Origin: JBJEQG01 sp051881635
GTDB taxonomy: Bacteria; Bacillota; Clostridia; Oscillospirales; Acutalibacteraceae
Length of the DNA stretch: 8,027 nt
Direction of reading: 5' to 3'
Assembly: GCA_051881635.1 (NCBI GenBank)
Contig: JBJEQG010000159.1
Coordinates: forward strand, 1 to 8,027
The position numbers were made by a program, and so were the translations under genes. Numbering within the stretch: the first letter of the stretch is position 1; every line of letters begins with the position of its first letter. The notes below the pieces were generated by a model, which saw nothing but the letters and a program-made list of their open reading frames with translations, was not told the origin of the DNA and searched no databases. Shown here piece after piece: positions 1 through 5,062 of this stretch.

Positions 1-443
1 GGTATATAACCTTTTTCTTTAAGCCGCACCCAACCAAGAGTAGGAATTTTAATTCTGTGGCGTTCACAGGGAATTATGGTTTTTGAATCTGTTTTTACGA
101 AATACATCTTAACATCTGATTTGAACTTTTTCTTGAATTTAGGAAAGCATGATTTGCCTTTAAAAAAATTCTTAAAAGCCTTTTCAGCATTCATAATACT
201 TTGCTTAACAGATTTACTGCTGACATCTTTTATCCACCCATATTCTTGATTATCAGGGATAAACTCATTATTCAGCCACTTTGAAAATTCCATACCTGAT
301 ACAAAACGATTTTCCGTATCATATATTTTTTTGTTGTGTGCAAGATAAAAATTATAAACAAATCTGCATACCCCAATAGTACGATTGATTATCTGCTTTT
401 GCTCAGATGTCGGATTTATTTCTGTCTTGTAGCTCGTCAGCAA
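1..443 (-). CDS. tnpB: TnpB-family (IS200/IS605 OrfB) RNA-guided nuclease/transposase-associated protein, N-terminal part, cut by window edge
   Basis: Reading the minus strand from a TTG at 443-441 gives an open frame of 147 codons that runs off the window without a stop. The product starts MLTSYKTEINPTSEQKQ and continues TIGVCRFVYNFYLAHNKK (residues 22-39), the characteristic N-terminal pattern of TnpB/OrfB proteins. A Lys-rich stretch with FPKFKKKFK and then LGWVRLKEKGYI near the edge also fit the family. TnpB proteins are usually about 370-430 residues, so roughly the first third is visible. The RuvC-like catalytic Asp/Glu/Asp residues and the zinc finger would lie outside. Family members are RNA-guided DNA endonucleases using a guide (omega RNA) from the element end downstream of the gene; that end is not in view. 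No tnpA transposase gene is seen upstream (444-810), so the element may be a tnpB-only type. Whether the whole gene is intact cannot be judged. The TTG start is chosen for its AGGAGG 9 nt upstream. Confidence 0.88.
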   Translation of the reverse strand, partial: MLTSYKTEINPTSEQKQIINRTIGVCRFVYNFYLAHNKKIYDTENRFVSGMEFSKWLNNEFIPDNQEYGWIKDVSSKSVKQSIMNAEKAFKNFFKGKSCFPKFKKKFKSDVKMYFVKTDSKTIIPCERHRIKIPTLGWVRLKEKGYI

Positions 444-452
444 TATCTTTAT

Positions 453-458
453 CCTCCT
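453..458 (-). promoter_or_regulatory. Ribosome binding site of tnpB
   Basis: The minus strand reads AGGAGG here, 9 nt before the TTG at 443-441. No ATG lies at a suitable distance and in frame, so this site decides the start. The protein then begins right at the conserved YKTEINPT segment, as expected for TnpB. Confidence 0.8.
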
Positions 459-476
459 GTATTTTTTATATATATT

Positions 477-502
477 TTGACATATTCAAACATATTCGTC
501 AA
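477..502. repeat. Small nested repeat in the tnpB leader
   Basis: On the plus strand TTGAC (477-481) and GTCAA (498-502) form an inverted pair enclosing two direct copies of CATATTC (481-487 and 491-497) spaced 10 bp apart. One helical turn between copies could suit a protein binding site, but the region is very AT-rich and chance is a real alternative. No function can be assigned. Confidence 0.35.
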
Positions 503-555
503 TATATTTGATTACTTAACAGAACCTCCCTATTCTTTATAATTTAATATAAATT

Positions 556-584
556 ATTATAACACGAAATTCATTTATAGTAAA
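556..584 (-). promoter_or_regulatory. Predicted promoter for tnpB, extended -10 type
   Basis: On the minus strand a -35-like TTTACT (584-579) is followed after exactly 17 bp by TATAAT (561-556), preceded by TGT, giving a perfect extended -10 (TGnTATAAT). Transcription would begin near 549 and leave a leader of about 106 nt before the tnpB start. The -35 half is weak; the extended -10 is strong. Assignment to tnpB follows from position and direction. Confidence 0.6.
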
Positions 585-591
585 TGAATTT
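567..591. repeat. Perfect 25-bp palindrome (11-bp arms, 3-bp centre) over the tnpB -35 region
   Basis: AAATTCATTTA (567-577) is followed by TAG and then by its exact reverse complement TAAATGAATTT (581-591). The right arm covers most of the minus-strand -35 element and the left arm lies in the spacer towards the -10. It could be an operator, or a subterminal hairpin of the IS element end, which IS200/IS605 elements use for strand recognition. It is not followed by a T-run that would make it a good terminator. Symmetry is directly visible; the role is inference. Confidence 0.6.
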
Positions 592-732
592 TTATGGAAA
601 AATTATGAAAACAGTATGATATTTTTATGAATTTATTTCAATGCCTTTTATAAAACCGTCCTTTTCTTATTTTAAAGTTCTAATTCAAAGTATCTTTACA
701 GCAACTTTATTTAAAATTCTTCCTTTGATATG

Positions 733-761
733 TTGTCAATACTACAAAACTATGCTATAAT
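733..761 (+). promoter_or_regulatory. Predicted sigma-A promoter of thrH
   Basis: TTGTCA (733-738) and TATAAT (756-761) are separated by 17 bp, and TGC directly precedes the -10, making it an extended -10 promoter. Transcription would start near 768, giving a leader of roughly 43 nt, too short for a known riboswitch. The promoter overlaps the upstream in-frame ATG at 730, which argues against translation from there. Confidence 0.75.
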
Positions 762-810
762 TTTTTGTGCCGATATTCTATTATTACCCAAAAGAAAGAA
801 GGATATTATT

Positions 811-1413
811 ATGAATATAGTTTGTTTGGACCTTGAAGGTGTACTTGTTCCCGAAATTTGGATTGCTTTTTCTGAGGCGAGCGGTATTCCGGAACTTAAA
901 AGAACTACTCGTGACGAACCGGATTATGATAAGCTTATGAAATGGCGTTTGGGCATTCTCAAAGAACACAATCTCGGTTTGAAAGAAATTCAGGAAACAA
1001 TCGCCAAAATTGACCCTCTGCCCGGTGCCAAAGAATTTTTGGACGAACTCCGCTCCCTTACACAGGTTATCATCATCAGCGATACTTTCACACAGTTTGC
1101 AAAACCGCTCATGCAAAAACTCGGTTGGCCCACAATTTTCTGTAATTCCCTTGAAGTTGCGGAAAGCGGCGAAATTACAGGCTTTAAAATGCGTATCGAA
1201 AATTCCAAGTTTACAACGGTTAAGGCTCTTCAATCCATTGGTTATGATACTATCGCCAGCGGTGACAGTTACAACGACCTTGGCATGATTAAAGCAAGCA
1301 AAGCAGGTTTCCTTTTCAGAAGTACAGAAAAGATTAAAGCAGATAACCCTGAATTGCCCGCCTATGAAACTTTCGATGAACTTTTTAATGCAATTAAAAA
1401 GGTTCTTGACTAA
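811..1413 (+). CDS. thrH: ThrH-type HAD phosphatase (phosphoserine phosphatase / homoserine phosphotransferase family)
   Basis: The 200-residue product begins MNIVCLDLEGVLVPEIWIAF, the signature start of ThrH. HAD motif I is D7-L-E-G-V, with Glu where the second Asp of most HAD phosphatases stands, as is usual in ThrH. Motif II is S90 in VIIIS-DT, motif III is probably K133 or K138, and motif IV is GDSYND (D152, D156). Characterised ThrH dephosphorylates phosphoserine and can transfer the phosphate to homoserine, linking serine and threonine synthesis; it is cytoplasmic and Mg-dependent. Length is close to the roughly 205 residues of the Pseudomonas enzyme. The start at 811 is chosen because AAGGA lies 7 nt upstream and the family motif starts at once; a longer in-frame start at 730 falls inside the promoter. 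The gene has its own promoter and terminator and converges on the ribosomal operon. In vivo it may act as the serine-pathway phosphatase; substrate preference cannot be read from sequence. Confidence 0.93.
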   Translation: MNIVCLDLEGVLVPEIWIAFSEASGIPELKRTTRDEPDYDKLMKWRLGILKEHNLGLKEIQETIAKIDPLPGAKEFLDELRSLTQVIIISDTFTQFAKPLMQKLGWPTIFCNSLEVAESGEITGFKMRIENSKFTTVKALQSIGYDTIASGDSYNDLGMIKASKAGFLFRSTEKIKADNPELPAYETFDELFNAIKKVLD

Positions 1414-1430
1414 TTTTATACCTTTATGAA

Positions 1431-1464
1431 AAAACCGTCTGTCGAATTTTCGGCAGACGGTTTT
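1431..1464. terminator. Bidirectional rho-independent terminator between thrH and the ribosomal operon
   Basis: AAAACCGTCTGTCG pairs with CGGCAGACGGTTTT (14 bp with one G-T wobble) around a 6-nt AATTTT loop. On the plus strand it begins 17 nt after the thrH stop and ends in TTTT. On the minus strand the stem runs into six T residues (complement of 1429-1434), so it should also stop transcription leaking past the rplQ terminator. Confidence 0.88.
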
Positions 1465-1503
1465 AAATGACAGAAAACTTTGATGTAATATTAAGGCAAC
1501 AAA

Positions 1504-1530
1504 AAGGACAGGAAGTTTATTCCTGTCCTT
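1504..1530 (-). terminator. Rho-independent terminator of the rplO-rplQ operon
   Basis: AAGGACAGGAA (1504-1514) and TTCCTGTCCTT (1520-1530) form an 11-bp stem with a 5-nt loop. On the minus strand the stem is followed by a short T-rich tail (TTTTTG when its last pairs are counted). It begins 28 nt after the rplQ stop codon. On the plus strand no T-run follows, so it acts in one direction only. Confidence 0.88.
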
Positions 1531-1558
1531 AAAATATACAGCTTTAATTCAAAAGCAA

Positions 1559-1900
1559 TCAGATCAACTCAATCAAAGCCATTTCAGCAGCATCGCCACG
1601 ACGCGGACCGAGCTTTGTAATTCTTGTGTAGCCGCCGTTCTTATCTGCATACTTCGGAGCGATTTCCGCAAAAAGCTTATGAGCAACATCTTCCTTAGTA
1701 ATGAAAGACATAGCCAAACGCTTGTTATGCAGATTATCTTCCTTAGCGATTGTGATGAACTTCTCGGTCATGGAGCTGACCTCTTTGGCACGGCTGATTG
1801 TTGTTTCGATTTTACCGTTTTCCAGCAGAAAAGTAACCATTGCTCTGAGCATGGCGGTTCTGTGTGCTGTATCTCTGCCAAGTTTTCTTGTTCCGGGCAT
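1559..1900 (-). CDS. rplQ: 50S ribosomal protein L17
   Basis: The 113-residue product begins MPGTRKLGRDTAHRTAMLRAM, the conserved L17 N-terminus, and keeps the family core LLENGKIETTISRAKEV (about residues 26-42) and the C-terminal YTRITKLGPRRGDAAEMALIEL. L17 is an assembly protein of the large subunit near the peptide exit tunnel. Length is typical for bacteria. AGGAG lies a few bases before the ATG. It is the last gene of the alpha operon, 34 nt after rpoA, and two terminators follow. In many Firmicutes the ECF transporter genes come next (ecfA); here the operon ends. Confidence 0.98.
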   Translation of the reverse strand: MPGTRKLGRDTAHRTAMLRAMVTFLLENGKIETTISRAKEVSSMTEKFITIAKEDNLHNKRLAMSFITKEDVAHKLFAEIAPKYADKNGGYTRITKLGPRRGDAAEMALIELI

Positions 1901-1934
1901 CGAAATTCACTCCTTTTAACTATGGTAACGAGGA

Positions 1935-2885
1935 TTATTCTTCCTCAGTTTGTAAACTAAATCCGAGAGCATTGAGCTTCTCAACAACTTCTTCAAGGGA
2001 CTTGCGTCCGAGATTGCGGACCTTCATCATTTCGTCTTCCGAACGGTTGATGAGATCCTCAACGGTATTGATGCCTGCACGCTTCAAGCAGTTAAAGGAA
2101 CGAACCGAAAGATCCAACTCCTCGATTGTCATTTCCAAAACTTTTTCCTTGTCGTTGTTGTCTTTTTCAATCATAACTTCGGCGGAAGTTCCCTTATCCG
2201 AAAGATTGACAAAGAGGTCAAGGTGCGAAGTCAAAACCTTCGCTGCCAAGGAAACTGCCTCTTGTGCGGTAATAACACCGTTTGTCCATACATCAAGGCT
2301 CAACTTGTCAAAGTCGGTAATCTGACCGACACGAGTATTCTCGACATTATAGTTAACTTTGAGTACGGGCGTATATATTGAATCAATAGGAAGAACACCG
2401 ATAACATTGTTCGGCATTTCCGCCTTATTGCGTTCTGCGGAGATATATCCCCGTCCCTTGTTAAGAGTAATCTCCATAAAGAGTTTAGCACCCTCGCCAA
2501 GTGTTGCAATGTGCATAGAGGGGTTCAGAATTTCAACCTCGCTGTCACATTTGATATTCTCAGCCGTTACAATGCACGGACCTTCGGCATTGATTTCAAC
2601 TGTTTTTGGGCCGTTGCAGTGAAGTTTTGCAATCAATCCCTTCATATTCAGAACGATTGCTGTAACATCTTCTTTTACACCGGGAATTGTAGAGAACTCA
2701 TGCAGAACGCCGTCGATTTTAATGGCAGTCACTGCGACACCCTCTAACGAGGAGAGCAAAACTCTTCTCAGGCTGTTTCCCAGTGTATTGCCAAAGCCAC
2801 GCTCCAACGGTTCAACAACAAAACGACCGTATGTGCCATCGGGAGCAAGATCCTTGCTTTCAATGCTTGGCTTTCGTATCTCCAT
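1935..2885 (-). CDS. rpoA: DNA-directed RNA polymerase subunit alpha
   Basis: The 316-residue protein has the two expected domains. The N-terminal domain (about 1-228) carries the dimer and beta/beta' contact region with RFVVEPLERGFGNTLGNSLR (21-40). A short charged linker (about 229-238) leads to the C-terminal domain (about 240-310), with VRSFNCLKRAGI (251-262) and NLGRKSLEEV (281-290). R252, N255, G283 and K285 match the E. coli residues R265, N268, G296 and K298 that bind UP-element DNA and activators, so UP-element recognition should be intact. AGGAGG lies 10 nt before the ATG. It follows rpsD by 81 nt, the longest gap in the operon, which holds a hairpin and a promoter-like sequence, so it may be partly transcribed separately. 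The Glu-rich end (TEEE) is ordinary. Confidence 0.98.
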   Translation of the reverse strand: MEIRKPSIESKDLAPDGTYGRFVVEPLERGFGNTLGNSLRRVLLSSLEGVAVTAIKIDGVLHEFSTIPGVKEDVTAIVLNMKGLIAKLHCNGPKTVEINAEGPCIVTAENIKCDSEVEILNPSMHIATLGEGAKLFMEITLNKGRGYISAERNKAEMPNNVIGVLPIDSIYTPVLKVNYNVENTRVGQITDFDKLSLDVWTNGVITAQEAVSLAAKVLTSHLDLFVNLSDKGTSAEVMIEKDNNDKEKVLEMTIEELDLSVRSFNCLKRAGINTVEDLINRSEDEMMKVRNLGRKSLEEVVEKLNALGFSLQTEEE

Positions 2886-2909
2886 TATCAGCTAACCTCC
2901 TTAACATGA

Positions 2910-2934
2910 GGCGGCCTTATATACACAAGCCGCC
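2910..2934 (-). other. GC-rich hairpin in the rpsD-rpoA gap
   Basis: GGCGGC (2910-2915) and GCCGCC (2929-2934) form a 6-bp stem around a 13-nt AT-rich loop. Two further A-T pairs are possible inside with a one-base bulge, and ACAT/ATGT can extend it outside across a small internal loop. No T-run follows on the minus strand, so it is not a terminator. Possible roles are transcript processing, mRNA stability, pausing or a ribosomal protein binding site; none can be chosen from sequence. Confidence 0.6.
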
Positions 2935-2946
2935 ATAATGTGTAAA
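2918..2946 (-). promoter_or_regulatory. Possible internal promoter for rpoA-rplQ
   Basis: On the minus strand TTTACA (2946-2941; 5 of 6 match to the -35 consensus) is followed after 17 bp by TATATA (2923-2918; 4 of 6 match to the -10). Transcription would start near 2911 and give rpoA a leader of about 26 nt. The -10 lies in the loop of the hairpin at 2910-2934. The -10 is imperfect, so this is only a candidate. Confidence 0.35.
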
Positions 2947-2966
2947 CCAACGAAAAACGATAAGGA

Positions 2967-3563
2967 TTACTTGGAGTACAACTCAACAATAAGACGAGCT
3001 TCTACTTCGTAATCGAGATCTTCAACGGCAGGCATACGAGTAACCTTTGCGGAATACTCTGCCTTATTTGTTTCGAGCCACAACGGAGTTACTCTGCCCT
3101 CAGTCTGCTCCAAAACGGATTTGAACTTCTCGCTGCTTCTGCTCTTCTCAGCCAAAGTAATAACATCGTCAACCTTAACACGGTAGGAAGGAATATTAAC
3201 CTTTTTGCCGTTTACGAGGAAATGACCATGATTTACAAGCTGTCTTGCTTCTTTTCTTGTGAGAGCAAGACCCATTCTGAATACAACATTATCCAGTCTG
3301 CTTTCGAGGCAAGTGATCAGGTTATTACCTGCTTGACCTTCCATCTTGGAGGCAATTTCAAAGTAGTGATAGAACTGCTTTTCCATAACACCATAGATGA
3401 ATTTCAGTTTTTGTTTTTCCTTCAACTGCATACCATACTCAGAAACTTTCTTTCTGCTGTTGGCATTCGGGTTTTTCTTGGAAGTTTTTGCAATGCCGAC
3501 TACTGCCGGACTGATACCGAGGTATCTGCATCTTTTAAGAACGGGTTCTCTTTGTACAGCCAT
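2967..3563 (-). CDS. rpsD: 30S ribosomal protein S4, cysteine-poor form
   Basis: The 198-residue product is recognisable by the central ESRLDNVVFRMGLALTRKEA (87-106) and the S4 RNA-binding domain, including QLVNHGHFLVNGKKVNIPSY (108-127). S4 is a primary 16S rRNA binder that starts 30S body assembly and in several bacteria represses its own operon. The N-terminus reads MAVQREPVLKRCRYLGISPA and has a single Cys (C12) instead of the four-Cys zinc-binding motif of C+ S4 proteins; the only other Cys is C85. This is the C- type, which occurs in some Clostridia. Length is typical (about 200). AGGAGG stands 8 nt before the ATG and the gene follows rpsK by 18 nt, so there is no room for a leader-type S4 control site directly upstream. 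Confidence 0.97.
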   Translation of the reverse strand: MAVQREPVLKRCRYLGISPAVVGIAKTSKKNPNANSRKKVSEYGMQLKEKQKLKFIYGVMEKQFYHYFEIASKMEGQAGNNLITCLESRLDNVVFRMGLALTRKEARQLVNHGHFLVNGKKVNIPSYRVKVDDVITLAEKSRSSEKFKSVLEQTEGRVTPLWLETNKAEYSAKVTRMPAVEDLDYEVEARLIVELYSK

Positions 3564-3581
3564 AATTCACACCTCCTGCTG

Positions 3582-3992
3582 TTATACGCGTCTTCTCTTG
3601 GGAGGACGACAACCGTTGTGCGGGATCGGAGTAACATCTTTAATCATGTTTACTTCAAGACCTGCGGATTGAAGTGCACGGATTGCAGCCTCACGGCCTG
3701 CACCCGGTCCTTTAACATAAACTTCAACCGTTTTCATGCCATGCTCCATAGCAGCCTTTGCTGCTGTTTCGGCAGCGGACTGAGCGGCGAACGGAGTGGA
3801 TTTTCTTGAACCTCTGAATCCCAACTCACCGGCACTTGCCCATGATACAGTATTACCCTGTACATCGGTAATTGTAACGATTGTGTTGTTGAAAGTGGAC
3901 TGAATATGAGCCGCACCTTTTTCGATATTTTTGCGTTCACGGCGTCTGCGAACTACGGTCTTTTTACCGTTAGCACCTTTCTGTACTGCCAT
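3582..3992 (-). CDS. rpsK: 30S ribosomal protein S11
   Basis: The 136-residue protein matches S11, with the conserved HIQSTFNNTIVTITDVQGN stretch (29-47), GFRGSRKSTPFAAQ and the invariant ending PIPHNGCRPPKRRRV. S11 sits on the 30S platform, contacts the 3' end region of 16S rRNA and helps shape the mRNA exit channel. The N-terminus is basic (KKTVVRRRRERK) and extended, as in many Gram-positive S11 proteins. AGGAGG is 10 nt before the ATG. The gene is 19 nt after rpsM, in the normal alpha operon order. Confidence 0.98.
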   Translation of the reverse strand: MAVQKGANGKKTVVRRRRERKNIEKGAAHIQSTFNNTIVTITDVQGNTVSWASAGELGFRGSRKSTPFAAQSAAETAAKAAMEHGMKTVEVYVKGPGAGREAAIRALQSAGLEVNMIKDVTPIPHNGCRPPKRRRV

Positions 3993-4011
3993 CAGTTAAG
4001 TCCCTCCTATA

Positions 4012-4380
4012 TTACTTCTTCTTGTTGGCCATCGTCTTTCTCGGGCCTTTTCTTGTGCGTGCGTTTGTCTTTGAACGCTGACCTCTTACAGGAAGATTTT
4101 TGCGGTGACGAACGCCTCTGTAACAACCGATTTCGATCAATCTCTTGATGTCGAAAGCAATGTCTCTTCTGAGGTCGCCCTCTACTCGGCAGTTATGGTC
4201 GATATACTCTCTGAGTTTAGAAACATCTTCTTCTGTCAAATCTCTGACACGAGTGTCAGGATTAACACCTGTTGCCGCAAGAATGTCATTGGAAGTTTTG
4301 CGGCCAATTCCATAAATATAAGTCAAGCCGATTTCAACTCTTTTGTCTCTCGGCAAATCAACACCTGATATACGAGCCAT
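4012..4380 (-). CDS. rpsM: 30S ribosomal protein S13
   Basis: The 122-residue product starts MARISGVDLPRDKRVEIGLT and has the YIYGIGRKTS helix-turn region (21-30), the CYRGVRHRKNLPVRGQRSKT segment (86-105) and a basic tail ending KKK. S13 lies in the 30S head and contacts P-site tRNA and bridges to the 50S subunit. Length is usual. GGAGG lies 9 nt before the ATG. Only 29 nt separate it from rpmJ, so an E. coli-like S4 pseudoknot control site ahead of rpsM has little space here. Confidence 0.98.
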   Translation of the reverse strand: MARISGVDLPRDKRVEIGLTYIYGIGRKTSNDILAATGVNPDTRVRDLTEEDVSKLREYIDHNCRVEGDLRRDIAFDIKRLIEIGCYRGVRHRKNLPVRGQRSKTNARTRKGPRKTMANKKK

Positions 4381-4409
4381 GTGTTAGCACCTCCGTTGTA
4401 TTTACGCCA

Positions 4410-4523
4410 TTAACCCTGACGCTGTTTGTGCTTCGGGTTTTCACAGATAACCATGACTTTACCCTTACGCTTGATAACCTTGCACTTTTCGCAAATCTTT
4501 TTTACTGAAGGTCTGACTTTCAT
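4410..4523 (-). CDS. rpmJ: 50S ribosomal protein L36
   Basis: This small gene encodes 37 residues starting MKVRPSVKKICEKCKVIKRK and ending KHKQRQG. The zinc ligands of the common form are present: C11, C14, C27 and H32. L36 is the smallest large-subunit protein and binds 23S rRNA; the zinc-binding version is replaced by a zinc-free paralogue under zinc starvation in some bacteria. AAGGA stands 11 nt before the ATG. It sits between infA (39 nt) and rpsM (29 nt), the standard Firmicute position. Confidence 0.97.
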   Translation of the reverse strand: MKVRPSVKKICEKCKVIKRKGKVMVICENPKHKQRQG

Positions 4524-4562
4524 TGTGTTATCATTCCTTTCGTGTACCATACCTGATTCAAA

Positions 4563-4781
4563 TTATTTACTACGCCAAGTGATCCGTCCTCTGTTCAGAT
4601 CATACGGCGACATTTCAACTGTAACCTTATCGCCGGGAAGAATACGAATGAAATTCATACGCAATTTACCCGAGATATGGGCTAAAATAACATGACCGTT
4701 CGGAAGCTCTACCTTAAACTGTGCGTTAGGCAATGCCTCCTTAACGACACCTTCAAGCTCAATTACATCCTGCTTTGACAA
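4563..4781 (-). CDS. infA: Translation initiation factor IF-1
   Basis: The 72-residue protein, MSKQDVIELEGVVKEALPNA onwards, is the single S1-like OB-fold of IF-1, with the conserved GHVILAHISGKLRMNFIRIL core (29-48) and the ending YDLNRGRITWR. IF-1 binds the 30S A site and works with IF-2 and IF-3. Length is exactly typical. The start codon is TTG (4781-4779), not ATG; an AGGGAGG 8 nt upstream and the conserved MSKQDVIE start fix it, and no nearby in-frame ATG replaces it. The gene lies 15 nt after the KOW-domain gene. Confidence 0.97.
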   Translation of the reverse strand: MSKQDVIELEGVVKEALPNAQFKVELPNGHVILAHISGKLRMNFIRILPGDKVTVEMSPYDLNRGRITWRSK

Positions 4782-4789
4782 AATAATAA

Positions 4790-4796
4790 CCTCCCT
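4790..4796 (-). promoter_or_regulatory. Ribosome binding site of infA, deciding its TTG start
   Basis: The minus strand reads AGGGAGG directly after the TAA stop of the KOW-domain gene and 8 nt before the TTG. The first A of this motif lies immediately after the stop codon, which suggests coupled translation of the two genes. Confidence 0.8.
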
Positions 4797-5054
4797 TTAA
4801 ATGGACGAGCCGTCATTTCCATTCCATTTGGAAAGTGACCTGCGTATCTGTTTGTCGGTTTGCATCATGCTTTCTTCAAGCAGTATGCCCGTCGGTGCAA
4901 GGTGGATCAGCTTTTTCTTTTTGGGATTTTCAAGTTTGCGGCGTTTACCGTCGCAAATATAAGCGAAATTTCCCTCCACGCTGACAACCACACAATACAT
5001 TCCTTTGTCATGTCCTGCTTTCGATTGTACGATTTTACCTTTTACGAACTGCAT
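4797..5054 (-). CDS. Small KOW-domain (L14e-like) RNA-binding protein
   Basis: The 85-residue protein begins MQFVKGKIVQSKAGHDKGMY; residues about 3-35 fit a KOW motif with G14 and G18, followed by a very basic stretch GKRRKLENPKKKKLIHL (36-52) and a polar tail. KOW motifs bind RNA in ribosomal proteins such as L24 and in NusG. A small KOW gene between map and infA is common in Firmicutes, where it is annotated as an L14e/KOW RNA-binding protein; its function is not firmly established. GAGGTG overlaps the map stop codon and the gap is only 8 nt, so translation is probably coupled to map. A ribosome or rRNA partner is likely from location and charge (inference). I know no reliable gene symbol. 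Confidence 0.88.
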   Translation of the reverse strand: MQFVKGKIVQSKAGHDKGMYCVVVSVEGNFAYICDGKRRKLENPKKKKLIHLAPTGILLEESMMQTDKQIRRSLSKWNGNDGSSI

Positions 5055-5062
5055 ACTACACC

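Larger units (their letters stand above)
444..810. other. AT-rich intergenic region between tnpB and thrH
   Basis: This 367-bp stretch separates two divergent genes. It contains the tnpB leader and promoter (up to about 591), a perfect palindrome at 567-591, and the thrH promoter and short leader (733-810). Between about 592 and 732 I see only low-complexity AT-rich sequence with no supported ORF, tRNA, riboswitch or terminator. One end of the IS element probably lies in this region, but I could not place the boundary. Confidence 0.7.

Noticed and set aside
336..542. Plus-strand ORF of 68 residues at the left edge
   Set aside because: It is antisense to the tnpB start and leader, has no RBS, and its peptide resembles no family I know; the tnpB reading on the other strand explains the bases.
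516..543. Plus-strand promoter-like TTAACA-16-TATAAT
   Set aside because: It fits the consensus fairly well, but no gene or structured RNA follows on that strand before the separate thrH promoter, and such matches are frequent in AT-rich DNA.
541..555. Short palindrome AATTTA-ATA-TAAATT near the tnpB transcript start
   Set aside because: Six-base A/T arms in a region this AT-rich are expected by chance, and the resemblance to PerR/Fur-type boxes is only partial.
579..584. TTTAC in the palindrome centre (minus strand) as a possible IS605-type cleavage/target site marking the element end
   Set aside because: A four- or five-base match is too weak without the other end of the element or an empty-site comparison.
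730..810. 27-residue N-terminal extension of thrH from an ATG at 730
   Set aside because: The ATG lies within the promoter region (733-761), upstream of the predicted transcript start, and the family signature starts exactly at 811 behind a good RBS.
784..1288. Three long ORFs overlapping thrH in other frames
   Set aside because: They are shadows of the conserved thrH frame, without RBS or recognisable domains.
1679..2325. Plus-strand ORFs opposite rplQ and rpoA, up to 153 residues
   Set aside because: They are antisense to highly conserved genes and show no domain or RBS; open antisense frames are common over such genes.
3222..3809. 195-residue plus-strand ORF opposite rpsD and rpsK
   Set aside because: It spans two conserved genes and their gap on the other strand, with no RBS, and a cysteine/phenylalanine/serine-rich composition typical of an antisense translation.
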